Source of the DNA: Corallococcus interemptor
GTDB taxonomy: Bacteria; Myxococcota; Myxococcia; Myxococcales; Myxococcaceae
Direction: 5' to 3'
Assembly: GCF_003668875.1 (NCBI RefSeq)
Contig: NZ_RAWM01000004.1
Location: 84,212-148,211 of the forward strand
DNA length: 64,000 nt
A model generated the notes under the pieces. It was not told where the DNA came from. It did not search any database and was given only the letters and a program-made list of their open reading frames with translations. The translations under genes were made by a program, and so were the position numbers. Positions 8,502 through 17,780 of the stretch are shown here, in pieces; position 1 is the first letter of the stretch; every line of letters begins with the position of its first letter.

Positions 8502-9122
8502 CTAGCAGGGGCCGTTGCCCAGCCGCACGCCCGTGCGGACCCGGCCCTTGAAGACGCCCAGCGCCGCCCCGAGCCCCGTCACCCGCACCTTGCTGTAGCT
8601 CGACCCGCCCGTGCCGATGTTGACGCGCAGCGAGCAGTGGGCCGGCCAGAAGGGGCTCGCCGGGTACCAGGTGCCGGTCGTGCTCACGGAGCCCATGGCG
8701 TACCAGAAGCCGCTCTTGAAGCCGAACGCCGCGCCGGAGATCGCGATGCCCTTGCAGGCGCTCTCGGTGACGTTGCTCGTGGCGGGGATGACCTCCACGA
8801 ACGGCTGGACGTAGGCGCCGCCCAGGCCGGTGACCTCCGTCACGAAGCGGTGCGGGCAGGACGGCTGATCATACGTGCCGTCGTTGGAGGCCGCCGACGC
8901 GTCCGCGTACGAGCAGTGGGGGAACACGGCGGTGACGACCGCGCCGTCCGGCTGCGCCAGCACCACGTCCGAGCCCACGCAGGACTCGTCGATGGCCTGC
9001 TCCTGGCTGGCGACGGACTCGTCCACGACCTCGGCGCCAGGGGTCTCCTCCTCGAGGGGGCCTCCACAGGCGGTGGCGAGCGAGGCGGCGAACAGGAACG
9101 CGGCGGCAGGGATGAAGCGCAT
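8502..9122 (-). CDS. Lipoprotein of unknown function
   Basis: A 206-residue predicted lipoprotein: signal residues 1-18 with lipobox SLATACGG, followed by an acidic stretch (EEETPGAEVVDESVASQEQ) typical of myxobacterial exported lipoproteins. The mature part has six cysteines, suggesting disulfides, and many Gly/Ser/Thr residues, with no fold I can name. The frame is open to 9251, but ATG 9122 (MRFIPAAAFLFAAS) begins the signal. It lies 14 bases upstream of the longest sigma-factor frame on the same strand, so it could be co-transcribed with it or have its own promoter in the 115 bases before the divergent DUF1611 gene. Confidence 0.7.
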   Translation of the reverse strand: MRFIPAAAFLFAASLATACGGPLEEETPGAEVVDESVASQEQAIDESCVGSDVVLAQPDGAVVTAVFPHCSYADASAASNDGTYDQPSCPHRFVTEVTGLGGAYVQPFVEVIPATSNVTESACKGIAISGAAFGFKSGFWYAMGSVSTTGTWYPASPFWPAHCSLRVNIGTGGSSYSKVRVTGLGAALGVFKGRVRTGVRLGNGPC

Positions 9123-9237
9123 GGGTGACTCCGGAAGGTTGAGCCCACCCGCGGGCTCCTCCCTGTTACGTCCGGTGCCTCGCTTATTCCCCCGCGCCAT
9201 TTCCACGCCGTTTTTCCGCCGTGCTAAGGCACCGCGC

Positions 9238-10251
9238 GTGGACATCGACAAGCCCTACCTGCTCTTCCTCGGGGACGTGAAGGATCAGCTCGCGGCCAAG
9301 ACGGCCCACGGCATCGTGGACTGGCGGCCCGACTGGTGCGTGGGTCAGCTGCGCCTCCCGGGCTGCGTGGCGGACTGTGGGCTGCCGGACATGGACCTCG
9401 CCCGGGCGAAGGCGGCGGGCGCGCGCACGCTGGTGGTGGGCGTGGTGAATCCGGGCGGTGTGCTGGCGGACGCGTGGGTGGACACGCTGGTGCGAGCGCT
9501 GGAGGCGGGGCTGGACGTGGCCACCGGGCTGCACAAGCGGCTGGCCTCGTTCCCCGCCGTGGCCGCCGCGGCGGCGAAGCACGGGCGCAGGCTGCACGAC
9601 GTGCGCTTCCCGGACAGGGACTTCGCCACGGGCCAGGGCACGAAGCGGCCCGGCCTGCGCGTGCTCACCGTGGGCACCGACTGCGCGGTGGGCAAGAAGT
9701 ACACGGCGCTGGCGCTGGAGAAGGAGCTGCGCCAGCGCGGGTGGAAGGTGGACTTCCGGGCCACCGGTCAGACGGGCATCCTCATCTCCGGGCGCGGCGT
9801 GGCGCTGGATGCCGTCGTGTCCGACTTCGTCTCCGGCGCGGCGGAGTGGCTGACGCCCGCGAACGACGCGGACCACTGGGACGTCGTGGAGGGCCAGGGC
9901 TCGCTGTTCCACCCCTCCTTCGCGGGCGTCACGCTGGGCCTGCTGCACGGCGCGCAGCCGGACGCCTTCATCGTCTGCCACGAGCCCACGCGCACGCGCA
10001 TGCGCGGCGTCCAGCACCCGCTGCCCTCCATCCAGGACGTCATCGACCGCACGGTGCTGGAGGGACGGCTGACGAACCCGGCCATCCAGTGCACGGGCAT
10101 CGCCATCAACACCGAACACCTGGGCGAGGACGAAGCGCTGAAGCTGCTGGAGGCCACCGGCCGGGCCCATGGCCTGCCCTGCGTGGACCCCCTGCGCACG
10201 GGCGCGGGCCCCCTGGCCGACGCGCTGGCGAGCCGCTACCCGCGCGGGTGA
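9238..10251 (+). CDS. DUF1611 family protein (DgcN-like; P-loop plus N-terminal domain)
   Basis: A 337-residue soluble protein matching DUF1611 (PF07755) along its length. The N-terminal part (about 5-125) carries GVVNPGG; the C-terminal part has a P-loop-like GTDCAVGKKYTALAL, then ATGQTGILISGRGVALD, VEGQGSLFHP and ICHEP-type text (VCHEPTRTRMRG). A studied member, DgcN, acetylates D-amino acids such as D-glutamate and works with the racemase/epimerase-like DgcA; no dgcA homologue is visible here, so the substrate is open. GTG 9238 is taken as start (V-DIDKPYLLF), with AAGG about 10 bases upstream. Confidence 0.8.
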   Translation: MDIDKPYLLFLGDVKDQLAAKTAHGIVDWRPDWCVGQLRLPGCVADCGLPDMDLARAKAAGARTLVVGVVNPGGVLADAWVDTLVRALEAGLDVATGLHKRLASFPAVAAAAAKHGRRLHDVRFPDRDFATGQGTKRPGLRVLTVGTDCAVGKKYTALALEKELRQRGWKVDFRATGQTGILISGRGVALDAVVSDFVSGAAEWLTPANDADHWDVVEGQGSLFHPSFAGVTLGLLHGAQPDAFIVCHEPTRTRMRGVQHPLPSIQDVIDRTVLEGRLTNPAIQCTGIAINTEHLGEDEALKLLEATGRAHGLPCVDPLRTGAGPLADALASRYPRG

Positions 10252-10308
10252 CACACCCTTCGTTGAAACCCTCTCCACCGGAGCGGGTCACGGTATATTG
10301 AGGAAACC

Positions 10309-11037
10309 ATGGGACGCATTTTCGAGACACGCAAGGCGACGATGTTCGCCCGCTGGAACAAGATGGCGAAGGTCTTCACGCGCATCACGAAGGACATCGT
10401 GATCGCGGTGAAGGCGGGCGGGCCGAACATCGAATCGAACCCCGCGCTGCGCCGGGCCGTGCAGAACGCCCGCGCGGCGAACATGCCCAAGACCAACGTG
10501 GACGCCGCCATCAAGCGCGCCAGTGGTCAGGACCAGGCCGACTACCAGATCCTCCTCTACGAGGGTTACGCCCCGCACGGCGTGGGCATCCTGGTGGAGG
10601 CCGCCACGGACAACGTCACGCGCACGGTGGCCAACGTCCGCTTCCCCTTCACCAAGCTGGGCGGGAGCATGGGCACGGCGGGCAGCGTGTCCCGCCTCTT
10701 CGAGCACATGGGCGCCATCCGCCTGGACGCCGAGGGCGTGAACCAGGAGGAGCTGGAGCTGGAGCTCATCGACCACGGCCTGGAGGAGATGGGCGAGACG
10801 ACCGGCGAGAAGGGCGAGAAGCAGCTGCTCCTGCGCTGCAAGTTCGCCGACTTCGGCAAGCTCATGTCGGCGATTGAAGCCAAGGGCATCGCGCCCGTGT
10901 CCACCCAGTCCGAGTACATCCCCCTGCCCGGCACGCTGAAGGAGCTGCCCGAGGAGCAGGCCACGGAGGTGCTCAAGCTGGTGGACATGCTGGAGCAGGA
11001 CGACGACGTGCAGCACGTCTTCCACAACCTCGCCTGA
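10309..11037 (+). CDS. yebC: YebC/PmpR family protein
   Basis: A 242-residue member of the YebC family, variously reported as a transcription regulator and, more recently, as a factor helping ribosomes through proline stretches. The three-domain fold is readable: [21 protein letters not shown] then the [18 protein letters not shown] motif in domain 1; [20 protein letters not shown] and [19 protein letters not shown] in domain 2; and the C-terminal EYIPLP segment with an acidic tail. The N-terminus ([13 protein letters not shown]) is of the YeeN-like subtype rather than the MAGHSKW subtype. The usual ruvC neighbour is absent. Confidence 0.92.
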   Translation: MGRIFETRKATMFARWNKMAKVFTRITKDIVIAVKAGGPNIESNPALRRAVQNARAANMPKTNVDAAIKRASGQDQADYQILLYEGYAPHGVGILVEAATDNVTRTVANVRFPFTKLGGSMGTAGSVSRLFEHMGAIRLDAEGVNQEELELELIDHGLEEMGETTGEKGEKQLLLRCKFADFGKLMSAIEAKGIAPVSTQSEYIPLPGTLKELPEEQATEVLKLVDMLEQDDDVQHVFHNLA

Positions 11038-11128
11038 AGCCACGCCGTCCGGCCCCCGTGCGCACCCTCCGGAGGCCGGCGCCCAGCCGGTGCCGTGATG
11101 GAAGCGCGCTGAGGTACGAGGGGAGTCC

Positions 11129-12769
11129 ATGTCGGACGAGGGTGACGGGCAGGACCTGCGGGACACGGTGAAGCGGTTGGAGGCGACGGTCGCGGCCCTG
11201 GAGTCGAGGCTCGCGACCCTGGAGGCCCGGGAGGCGCCGCGCCCCGTGGCCTTGCCGGGAGCCGCCGCCATCGCGGCCCCGGTGACCGTGCCCGAGCCGC
11301 GACGGGACCTGGAGGCGCACGTCGGTACCTACTGGTTGAGCCGCCTGGGCATCGTGGCGCTCATCATCGGCATCGCGTACCTCATCACGTACCACTTCGG
11401 AGAGCTGGGAGTGCTGGCTCGCGTGGGCGCGGGCTACCTGCTCAGCGCGGGGCTGGGCGCGTTCGGGTTGTGGCTGGCGCGGAAGCACCAGCTCTTCGGC
11501 CGCATCGTCTTCGGCGGTGGCCTGGCGCTGGCGTACTTCGTCACCTACGCGCTGCACTTCATCCCGGCGGTGCGGGTCATCGACAGCGAGGTGCTGGCGC
11601 TGGTGCTGCTGGCGGGGTTCGTGGTGGCCATCGTCACCATCGCGCACCGGATGCAGTCGGAGACCGTCGCGGGCATGGCGCTGTTCCTGGGACTGCACAC
11701 GGGGATGCTCAGCGACATCACCGCGTTCACGCTGCTGTCCACCACGCTGCTGGCCGCGGGCGCGCTGTTCTTCCTGGTGCGCAACCGCTGGGTCATCGTG
11801 CCCCTGTCCAGCCTGGTGGCGGTCTACAGCACGCACGTCGTCTGGGCGGTGCGCACGGGTCACATGGCGCCGGGGGCGCCCGAGCACGACCGGCTCGTGC
11901 TGAGCATGGGCTTCCTGTCGCTCTACTTCCTGCTGTTCTCCGTGGCGCTGCTGGTGCGCCCGCGAGATCTGCCCGTGCGCGCGAGCCTCGCGTTCACCCT
12001 GCTCAACTGGGTGGGCCTGACGTCGCTGGGCGCGTACGAGGTCTCCCAGGAGCAGGACTCGGGCCTCTTCGGGTTCCTCCTCGTCGTCGCGCTGGCGCAC
12101 GGCGCGGGAGCGGTGGTGGCGCGGCTCCAGCGCGCGCCCGTGGCGCTGACCCATACGTACCTGGCGCTGACGGCGGTGACGCTCGCGCTGGCCATGCCTG
12201 CCCGCTACGACGACGTCGCGCTGGTGGCGGCGTGGACGGTGACGGGGCTCGTCGCGGGCCTGGCCGCGCGCGGGGTGGAGTCGCCGGTGCTGCGAGGCGT
12301 GGGCGTGCTCATCCTCTACGTGGCCCTGGGCGCGTGCGAATGGGAGGCGCCCGGACGCGTGACGCTGCTCACCGGACTGGTGGTGGCCTTCGTGCTGGTG
12401 GAGCGCGGCGGGACGGTGCGCGTCGCGGGCCTGCCGGAGCCGGAGGCCCGGACGCCCTTCACCGCCATCTGCGCGGTGGGCACGGGGCTGTCGCTGGTGG
12501 CGCTGGTGGGCGCGCGGATGCCCGAGGGACTCGTCACGCTGGGTTGGGTCATCGCCGCCTTCCTCCTCTTCGGCGTGGGCTTCGCGGTGCGCGAGCGCTG
12601 GTACCGGCTGGCCGCGCTCGCGGTGCTGGGGCTCGCCCTGGGGCGGCTGGTGCTGGTGGACGTGGCGAAGCTGCCGCCGGATCAGCGCGTGCTGACCTTC
12701 ATCCTGCTGGGCGTCATGCTGCTGCTCGTCTCATACACATACACGCGCCTGCGCGACCGGCGCGGGTGA
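11129..12769 (+). CDS. Multi-pass inner-membrane protein, DUF2339 family
   Basis: A 546-residue polytopic membrane protein. Residues 8-36 form a short coiled coil (DTVKRLEATVAALESRLATLEA), then come a Pro/Ala linker and about 15 hydrophobic segments to the C-terminus. The order coiled coil, linker and WLSRLGIVALIIGIAYL opening helix is characteristic of DUF2339 (PF10101), whose function is unknown. GTYWLSRLG and the FGGGLALAYFVTYA segment match the family as remembered. It begins 91 bases after yebC on the same strand; co-transcription is possible. Confidence 0.75.
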   Translation: MSDEGDGQDLRDTVKRLEATVAALESRLATLEAREAPRPVALPGAAAIAAPVTVPEPRRDLEAHVGTYWLSRLGIVALIIGIAYLITYHFGELGVLARVGAGYLLSAGLGAFGLWLARKHQLFGRIVFGGGLALAYFVTYALHFIPAVRVIDSEVLALVLLAGFVVAIVTIAHRMQSETVAGMALFLGLHTGMLSDITAFTLLSTTLLAAGALFFLVRNRWVIVPLSSLVAVYSTHVVWAVRTGHMAPGAPEHDRLVLSMGFLSLYFLLFSVALLVRPRDLPVRASLAFTLLNWVGLTSLGAYEVSQEQDSGLFGFLLVVALAHGAGAVVARLQRAPVALTHTYLALTAVTLALAMPARYDDVALVAAWTVTGLVAGLAARGVESPVLRGVGVLILYVALGACEWEAPGRVTLLTGLVVAFVLVERGGTVRVAGLPEPEARTPFTAICAVGTGLSLVALVGARMPEGLVTLGWVIAAFLLFGVGFAVRERWYRLAALAVLGLALGRLVLVDVAKLPPDQRVLTFILLGVMLLLVSYTYTRLRDRRG

Positions 12770-12785
12770 AGTCAGACAGCGGGCG

Positions 12786-13046
12786 TCAGTTCTGCTGCCG
12801 GTCGATGACCCGGTACTCCTGCCGGTACGACTTGCCTCCACGCTCGAAGAGTTCCACCACGGTGACGCCGTCCTCGGAGAGGAAGAGGCGGTAGTTCGTG
12901 TCCCCCGTGGGCGAGCTCAGCCCGTAATTGCCAGAGGGCAGCTTGAAGACCACGCGCGGGGGGCGATCCGGGCAGCAGGCCGTCAGCAGCGAGGAGGCCA
13001 GGGCACTCGTCAGCATGCCCGCGAGCACGATGCCGAGCTTCCTCAT
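12786..13046 (-). CDS. Small lipoprotein
   Basis: An 86-residue predicted lipoprotein: signal residues 1-24 (MRKLGIVLAGMLTSALASS) with lipobox LLTACC. The mature part is about 60 residues and beta-rich looking (YGLSSPTGDTNYRLFLSEDGVTVVELFERG), with no recognised family. Its ATG overlaps the stop of the upstream gene at 13043 by ATGA, so the two are translationally coupled and probably act in one process. Confidence 0.65.
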   Translation of the reverse strand: MRKLGIVLAGMLTSALASSLLTACCPDRPPRVVFKLPSGNYGLSSPTGDTNYRLFLSEDGVTVVELFERGGKSYRQEYRVIDRQQN

Positions 13047-13396
13047 GGCTGCCTCTGGAGGCTGATGTTCCGGTAGAACTCGCCCGTGCCTTCCGTCGGC
13101 GCGGCCTCGAAGAGCGTGGCCTTCGCGAAGTCGCCGGTCGCGCCCGCCTCCGGCCGCACCGCCGTCACGTAGTAGGCGGAGCCAATGGGCCCCGGCCCCT
13201 GCGCGGGGATGATGGAGACGCCATCCGCGGTGGCTGACACGAGCTGCATCCGGACGCTCTCGAATTCATCGGCGAGCGGATCACACACATTCCCCTGGAG
13301 CTTCGCGCCCGCGAACAGGGGCCAGCCCAGCGCGAGCCCCGCGCAGAAGAGCGCCGTGGAGACGATGTCGCGACGATACGAGGAGGGATTTGGCAT
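13043..13396 (-). CDS. Small membrane-anchored or secreted protein
   Basis: A 117-residue protein of unknown function. After MPNPSSYRRD comes a hydrophobic segment (about residues 10-30, IVSTALFCAGLALGWPLFAG) that may be an uncleaved anchor or a signal peptide; AKLQGNVCDP follows. The rest is hydrophilic without recognisable motifs. The frame is open upstream to 13450, but ATG 13396 gives a normal anchor position. Coupled by a 4-base overlap to the lipoprotein at 12786. Confidence 0.55.
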   Translation of the reverse strand: MPNPSSYRRDIVSTALFCAGLALGWPLFAGAKLQGNVCDPLADEFESVRMQLVSATADGVSIIPAQGPGPIGSAYYVTAVRPEAGATGDFAKATLFEAAPTEGTGEFYRNISLQRQP

Positions 13397-13450
13397 GGGA
13401 GGAGAGCCTGGCCCAACTCCCATGCGACGCACCATCGGCCCCGGGAACAA

Positions 13451-14626
13451 TTACGGAGGACACGGCCGGTCGAAGTACAGCGTCAGTTTGGGCCGGTAGA
13501 CGTCCTGGCCGTGGTAGGGCGAGTAGAACTCGACGCCGTCCGACGAGTCGCTGCGCAATCCCAGCTCCAGCCTGAACCCCGTGCCATTCGTGCCCAGCGT
13601 TCCGCTGCGACCTCGCACCAGGTCCGTCACGTCCATCAACATGCGGGTGGAGGGAGGCACTTCGCCAAGCTCCGCGATGGGAGTCGGTTCCAGTTGGGGC
13701 CTCGTGTTCCAGGTGCGGCTCTGGGGAGTCCAGGTCCCCGGCACCACGTTGTACAGTTTGGGTCCGTGTTTGGTGCCGTCATCGCGTGAGCGCAGGCCCA
13801 GCACCGCGCGTTTGATGTCGCGTCCACGCGGGTCGATGATGAAGCTGAGGAAGGTTTCACGCCCCACGTCCGCGTCCACCCACATCGAGGTCTGGCGGGA
13901 CAGGCGCGAGTCGGGCGAGGACTCGGACACGTAGAACGCCCGGTCCGGGAGGTTGACCTCGTGGCTCTCCACGAGCGTGCCGGGGGTGCAGTTCGAGGGT
14001 TCCAGGTTGATGTAGAGGGTGGGCCACAGCGACTCCAGGGTGCTGTTGCGCGACACGAAGCTCGCGCCGTCGGAAGACCCCATTCCCATTCCGAAGCTGT
14101 ACAAGCCGTCCCCCTGCACCACCTCCGTGGCGTCCAGCTCCACCCAGGACTCGTCCTCGATGGGGAGGGGCGTATGGAGCACCGGGCCGCCGGAATACAG
14201 GGGACGGTTGGCCCAGGTGATGGTGGATTCGGTCCAGTCGTTGGACACGGGCCACGCGGCCAGCGTGCCCTCGGAGCCGGTGGTCGCATACACGCGCAGC
14301 TTCGCGTTGTTCACCGGGGCGCCCAGTACCCAGGTGTCGAAGAGCAGGAAGGACTCGGCCGCGGGCGAGGCGTCCGCGCGAAGCCGCGTGGTGTCGCCGT
14401 AGTTCGTATCCGCCGAGCTCGCGTCCGTCCGAGCATCAGCGCTCGCCCTCGTGTAGGCCGTCCCGCCCGGCGTCGCCGGATGGACCTCCTGCTCCTGGGA
14501 CATTGGCGCCACCTCCTCGTCCGCGAGCTCCAGCTCGTCCGCCTCTTCCTCCTCCGGCCCACAACCCGTTCCCGCCACCAGCAGGAGCCCCAGCCCCGCC
14601 GCGCTTCCCACCGCCTTCAGCGACAT
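13451..14626 (-). CDS. DNRLRE-domain lipoprotein
   Basis: A 391-residue predicted lipoprotein: signal to about residue 21 with lipobox VAGTGC, then an acidic spacer (EEEEADELELADEEV). Two copies of the DNRLRE/CBM96-like beta-sandwich follow. The first (about 45-195) has NYGDTTRLRAD, ESFLLFD, AKLRVYATTG and NDWTESTITWANRP; the second (about 205-390) has ETFLSFII and PQSRTWNTRP. The motif pair 'W(T/S)E..ITW.NRP' is diagnostic of the family, which is found in secreted carbohydrate-binding or surface proteins. Start ATG 14626 (MSLKAVGSAAG) is preferred over 14680. Confidence 0.8.
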   Translation of the reverse strand: MSLKAVGSAAGLGLLLVAGTGCGPEEEEADELELADEEVAPMSQEQEVHPATPGGTAYTRASADARTDASSADTNYGDTTRLRADASPAAESFLLFDTWVLGAPVNNAKLRVYATTGSEGTLAAWPVSNDWTESTITWANRPLYSGGPVLHTPLPIEDESWVELDATEVVQGDGLYSFGMGMGSSDGASFVSRNSTLESLWPTLYINLEPSNCTPGTLVESHEVNLPDRAFYVSESSPDSRLSRQTSMWVDADVGRETFLSFIIDPRGRDIKRAVLGLRSRDDGTKHGPKLYNVVPGTWTPQSRTWNTRPQLEPTPIAELGEVPPSTRMLMDVTDLVRGRSGTLGTNGTGFRLELGLRSDSSDGVEFYSPYHGQDVYRPKLTLYFDRPCPP

Positions 14627-14833
14627 ACGCACCCCCAGGATGTACCCGCGCGAAGTGCATCCCGTATGCCCATGAAACAACGTCTCGGACGTATCAGCGG
14701 GCGACAGTCGCGCGTTTTCCTGGGGAACTCCGGGTGTGTCCCAGGGCAGCCGTCCTCCCAGACAGGGGAAGGCGCCGGACGTGCCGCTGGCCTATGCTCC
14801 CGCCATCCTCCCCGCCGCGCCTCGAATCTCCCC

Positions 14834-16447
14834 ATGAGCCAAGACGCCACGCCCCCTGTCTCAGACAAACACGGTCCGCTCGGACCGCTCGCGCTGTGCC
14901 TGTCCGGCGGGGGTTACCGCGCCGCGGCGTTCCACCTGGGGACGCTGCGGTTCCTGGACACCGTTGGACTTCTGTCCGATGTCGTGGGGCTGTCCACGGT
15001 GTCCGGCGGCACGCTCACCGGCCTGGCCTGGGTGGTGAGCCAGGTGGATGGCAAGCCGTTCAAGGACTTCCACGAGTCGTTCTCCGCGTATCTCTTGCGG
15101 ACGAATGTGATTGCCGAGGCGCTGACGGGGCTGACCACCAACCGCGACCACGGCAGCCACGCGTGGGCCAGCCTCATCCGGTCCGCCGCGGACGTCTACG
15201 CCCGGCCCGACTTCCTGGGCGACCGGCGCTTCGGAGAGGTCCTGGACGCGAAGCAGGTCCAGTTCCAGGAGGCCATCTTCAACACCACCGAGTTCCACAC
15301 CGGCCTGGACTTCCGCTTCCGGCGCAGCACGAACCCGGGCACCGTCCTGGGCAACAATGGCAACCGGATGCCGCGCCCGGTGGCCAGCCACGCCCGGCTG
15401 GCGGACATCGCCGCCGCGTCGTCGTGCTTCCCGGGCGGCTTCGAACCGCTGGTGTTCCCGCAGCAGTTCCACTGGCCCCAGGACTATCCGCTCGACACCG
15501 CGCTGGCGGCCCTGGGCCCGGGCTTCCAGAACGGGCTGCCGCTGATGGACGGTGGCATCTACGACAACCAGGGCATCGACAGCCTGTTGCTCGCGTTCAA
15601 CCGCGCGGATCCGCCGCCCACGCTGGTCATCTGCGACGTCAGCGTCCAGGCCCCGGAGATGTACAACGTCCCGGAGAACCCGACGAAGCGCGGCTGGGTG
15701 ACGCTGAACGGCGTGTCCTGGATGGCCTACGGCCTCTTCTTCCTCACCCTGCTCACCGCCGGCATCCTCGCGTGGCGCGGATTCGAGACCGCCGTCGAGG
15801 GCGCCTGGGCCCCCCGGGACTACTTCCTCTATCTCGTTCCCGGCGTGCTGGCCGCGTCGGTGGCGACGGCGCTGGTCTGGGTGCGCGCCCGCCTGGAGGA
15901 CGTCATGGGCCTGCTCAAGCGGCAGATGGACCTGGACGTCTGGCCTTCGTTCAAGAAGCTCACGGTGCTGGAGTTCGCGCAGATGCTGGTGCTGCGCGCG
16001 ACGTCGATGCTGGCGCTGACGTCCCAGGTGTTCATGAAGCGGGTGCGAGGACTCGTGTTCGGCAAGGTGTATGGGGATTCGCGGTTCAAGGACCGGCGCA
16101 TCTCCAACCTCATCGCCGCGCTCACGGTGGACCGGCCCAACCTCTTCGCGAAGCACCCGTGGCTCAAGCCCGGCGCGCACCTGACGGCCCTTGGCGCCCA
16201 GGCGTGTCAGATGCCCACCACGCTCTGGTTCACGAGCAAGACCCAGTTCGTCATCGTGGAGGCCGCGGGCCAGGCCACCATCTGCTACGTGCTGCTGCGC
16301 CACCTCATCGAGCACCACGCCGGGCAGTACGAGGCGCCGGGCCAGCCGCTCCATGACCTGTACGAGCGCCTGCGCAAGGAGTGGACGGTGTTCAACCAGC
16401 CCGGCTTCCCTCCCATGAGCGAGCAGTCCCAGGCGGCGGTCGTGTAG
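14834..16447 (+). CDS. Patatin-like phospholipase with two membrane helices
   Basis: A 537-residue protein whose N-terminal half is a patatin-type acyl hydrolase. The oxyanion loop is LCLSGGGYRAAAFHLG (about 23-38), the nucleophile Ser sits in LSTVSGGTLTG, and the dyad Asp is in MDGGIYDNQG. This is the Ser-Asp dyad of patatins and bacterial ExoU-like enzymes. After the catalytic region, two adjacent hydrophobic segments (around residues 295-315 and 330-350: LFFLTLLTAGILAW and LVPGVLAASVATALVWV) would put a hairpin in the membrane. A ~180-residue soluble tail follows. Membrane lipid is the likely substrate; this is inferred. ATG 14834 lacks a strong ribosome site. No signal peptide, so the active site is cytoplasmic. 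Confidence 0.88.
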   Translation: MSQDATPPVSDKHGPLGPLALCLSGGGYRAAAFHLGTLRFLDTVGLLSDVVGLSTVSGGTLTGLAWVVSQVDGKPFKDFHESFSAYLLRTNVIAEALTGLTTNRDHGSHAWASLIRSAADVYARPDFLGDRRFGEVLDAKQVQFQEAIFNTTEFHTGLDFRFRRSTNPGTVLGNNGNRMPRPVASHARLADIAAASSCFPGGFEPLVFPQQFHWPQDYPLDTALAALGPGFQNGLPLMDGGIYDNQGIDSLLLAFNRADPPPTLVICDVSVQAPEMYNVPENPTKRGWVTLNGVSWMAYGLFFLTLLTAGILAWRGFETAVEGAWAPRDYFLYLVPGVLAASVATALVWVRARLEDVMGLLKRQMDLDVWPSFKKLTVLEFAQMLVLRATSMLALTSQVFMKRVRGLVFGKVYGDSRFKDRRISNLIAALTVDRPNLFAKHPWLKPGAHLTALGAQACQMPTTLWFTSKTQFVIVEAAGQATICYVLLRHLIEHHAGQYEAPGQPLHDLYERLRKEWTVFNQPGFPPMSEQSQAAVV

Positions 16448-16495
16448 GCCAATAGGTCGAGCGAGGCTGGCTGTTGGGTCAGCATGGCACCGCCT

Positions 16496-17197
16496 TCAGC
16501 GGACCGGCACCTCGCGGAACTCGACATCGCTGGCGCCCAGCTTGGCCACCACGGCGGCGAAGCGCTCGGACACCACCAGCACCCCCGTTCCCCATATGCG
16601 AAACACGTCGGCCGATGGCAGGGTGGCCGCGTCCAGTGTCCATTCGGTGGACAGGTTGAAGCCTCCCGGGTGGCCGCAGACGTCGCAGGACGGGCTGCTC
16701 GGCGTCACCGAAGCGTGGTGAGCGCGGCCAACAGGCCGTGCCTCCACCTCGTACATCTGTCCCCCACTCCCCTGGAGTTCTGCCGGCACCAGGTGCAGGC
16801 CCTGCAGCTGCAGGCCGAACAGTGCTGCCCGCGCGTCCTCGCGCACGAGCAGCTGCCAGCCAGGCCAGGCCGTCACCGGTCCGAAGTCGCCGGAGGCTGT
16901 GCCCCGAAGCGGCCCGAATTCGCCCCCTGGCGTCAGCTCCTGGTCCGCCGCCAAGAAGGGCGCGACCCCGGCTGCCATGCGCCTGTACTCGGCGAGGCTC
17001 CTTGGCCAGCACGTCTCCTCGAGCTCCTTCGCAAGCGCTCCCGTCCCGCTCAAGTCCACCGTCGGGTACGCGCCCGAGTCCGCCCAAGTGCCGCACTGCG
17101 GACAGTCCACCCCAGGGAGGACCCAGCGATGCTCGGCGTCATAGCGCCCGCTCCACCTCCATGGCCCCTTTGACGCACGCGCCTTGTAGTACCGCAT
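16496..17197 (-). CDS. SitI6-like immunity protein (double-CXXCG motif family)
   Basis: A 233-residue soluble protein of the myxobacterial double-CXXCG family (TIGR02264, PF09535). The two zinc-ribbon-like motifs are C32PQCG and C171DVCG. Between them lie AEYRRMAAGVAPFLAADQELTPGGEFGP, typical of the family, and YEVEARPVGR. Members linked to SitA6 toxins are immunity proteins that protect the producer and its kin; the role here is inferred from family and position. The ATG overlaps the stop of the upstream toxin remnant as TGATG, so its translation would be coupled to toxin translation. The reading frame is intact although the toxin next to it is not. Confidence 0.85.
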   Translation of the reverse strand: MRYYKARASKGPWRWSGRYDAEHRWVLPGVDCPQCGTWADSGAYPTVDLSGTGALAKELEETCWPRSLAEYRRMAAGVAPFLAADQELTPGGEFGPLRGTASGDFGPVTAWPGWQLLVREDARAALFGLQLQGLHLVPAELQGSGGQMYEVEARPVGRAHHASVTPSSPSCDVCGHPGGFNLSTEWTLDAATLPSADVFRIWGTGVLVVSERFAAVVAKLGASDVEFREVPVR

Positions 17198-17573
17198 CAG
17201 TCCTCCCTCACGGGCTGGGGGCTCAGGTCAACGGTTTGCCAGTACGTCATGGTCAGGCCGAAGAGGCCGTACTTCTGAATCATGGCCGACGCCTGCTCGA
17301 AGTACTCCACTTGCCGGGCGCGGTCCCGTTTCAGCTGAAGCCATTCCTCCCACTCTTGATTCCACGGCCCGCCCGCCTCGCCGCGGTGAATCTTGTGATG
17401 CAGCTCCGCATCAATGGCGATGACCCACTGATGGACGTCGATGCCCCGGCGCGCGAATCGCTTCTCGAATGCCTGTGGGAAGATGTGGTGGCGCTCCTTC
17501 GGGCGCCGCGCCCACTCCTCCGGCGGACCGACGCGCAACCCACCACCACAAGCAGTCCAAGCACCCAACGCAT
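17197..17573 (-). pseudogene. SitA6-like toxin lipoprotein, frameshifted and lacking its middle region
   Basis: The locus starts with GGGAGG, five bases and ATG 17573, encoding a clean lipoprotein signal MRWVLGLLVVVGC followed by ASV. From 17529 onwards the toxin C-terminal domain (DUF2380/TIGR02269 family) is encoded in a different frame: PEEWARRPKERHHIFPQAF, IDVHQWVIAIDAELHHKIHRG and GPWNQEWEEW, to stop at 17197. The HH..H..H pattern looks like an AHH/HNH-type nuclease core. To join the two frames one base must be gained (or two lost) near 17529. The recalled family also has a Cys-containing middle region of ~100 residues that is missing. So either an internal deletion killed the toxin, or expression needs a -1 ribosomal shift. 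A longer open frame upstream of the toxin domain is not credible coding. Confidence 0.75.
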
Positions 17574-17780
17574 ACGGCCTCCCGCGTTGCTGCGTCGCTG
17601 GACTGTGAATGCTCCCTGTTTCCCTGGCGTCGCGGAGTCGTCCGCGAGGGCACCGCGGCTTCAGGTCCGCAACACCTGGCGCCGTCTTTCCGTTAGCGCC
17701 CCAGGAGCGGATGCCTCGGGTTCTGCGTGCATTGGTGGATGCCATGAGTAGGATTCGGGCAGCCCCCGCCCGGAGCCCCC

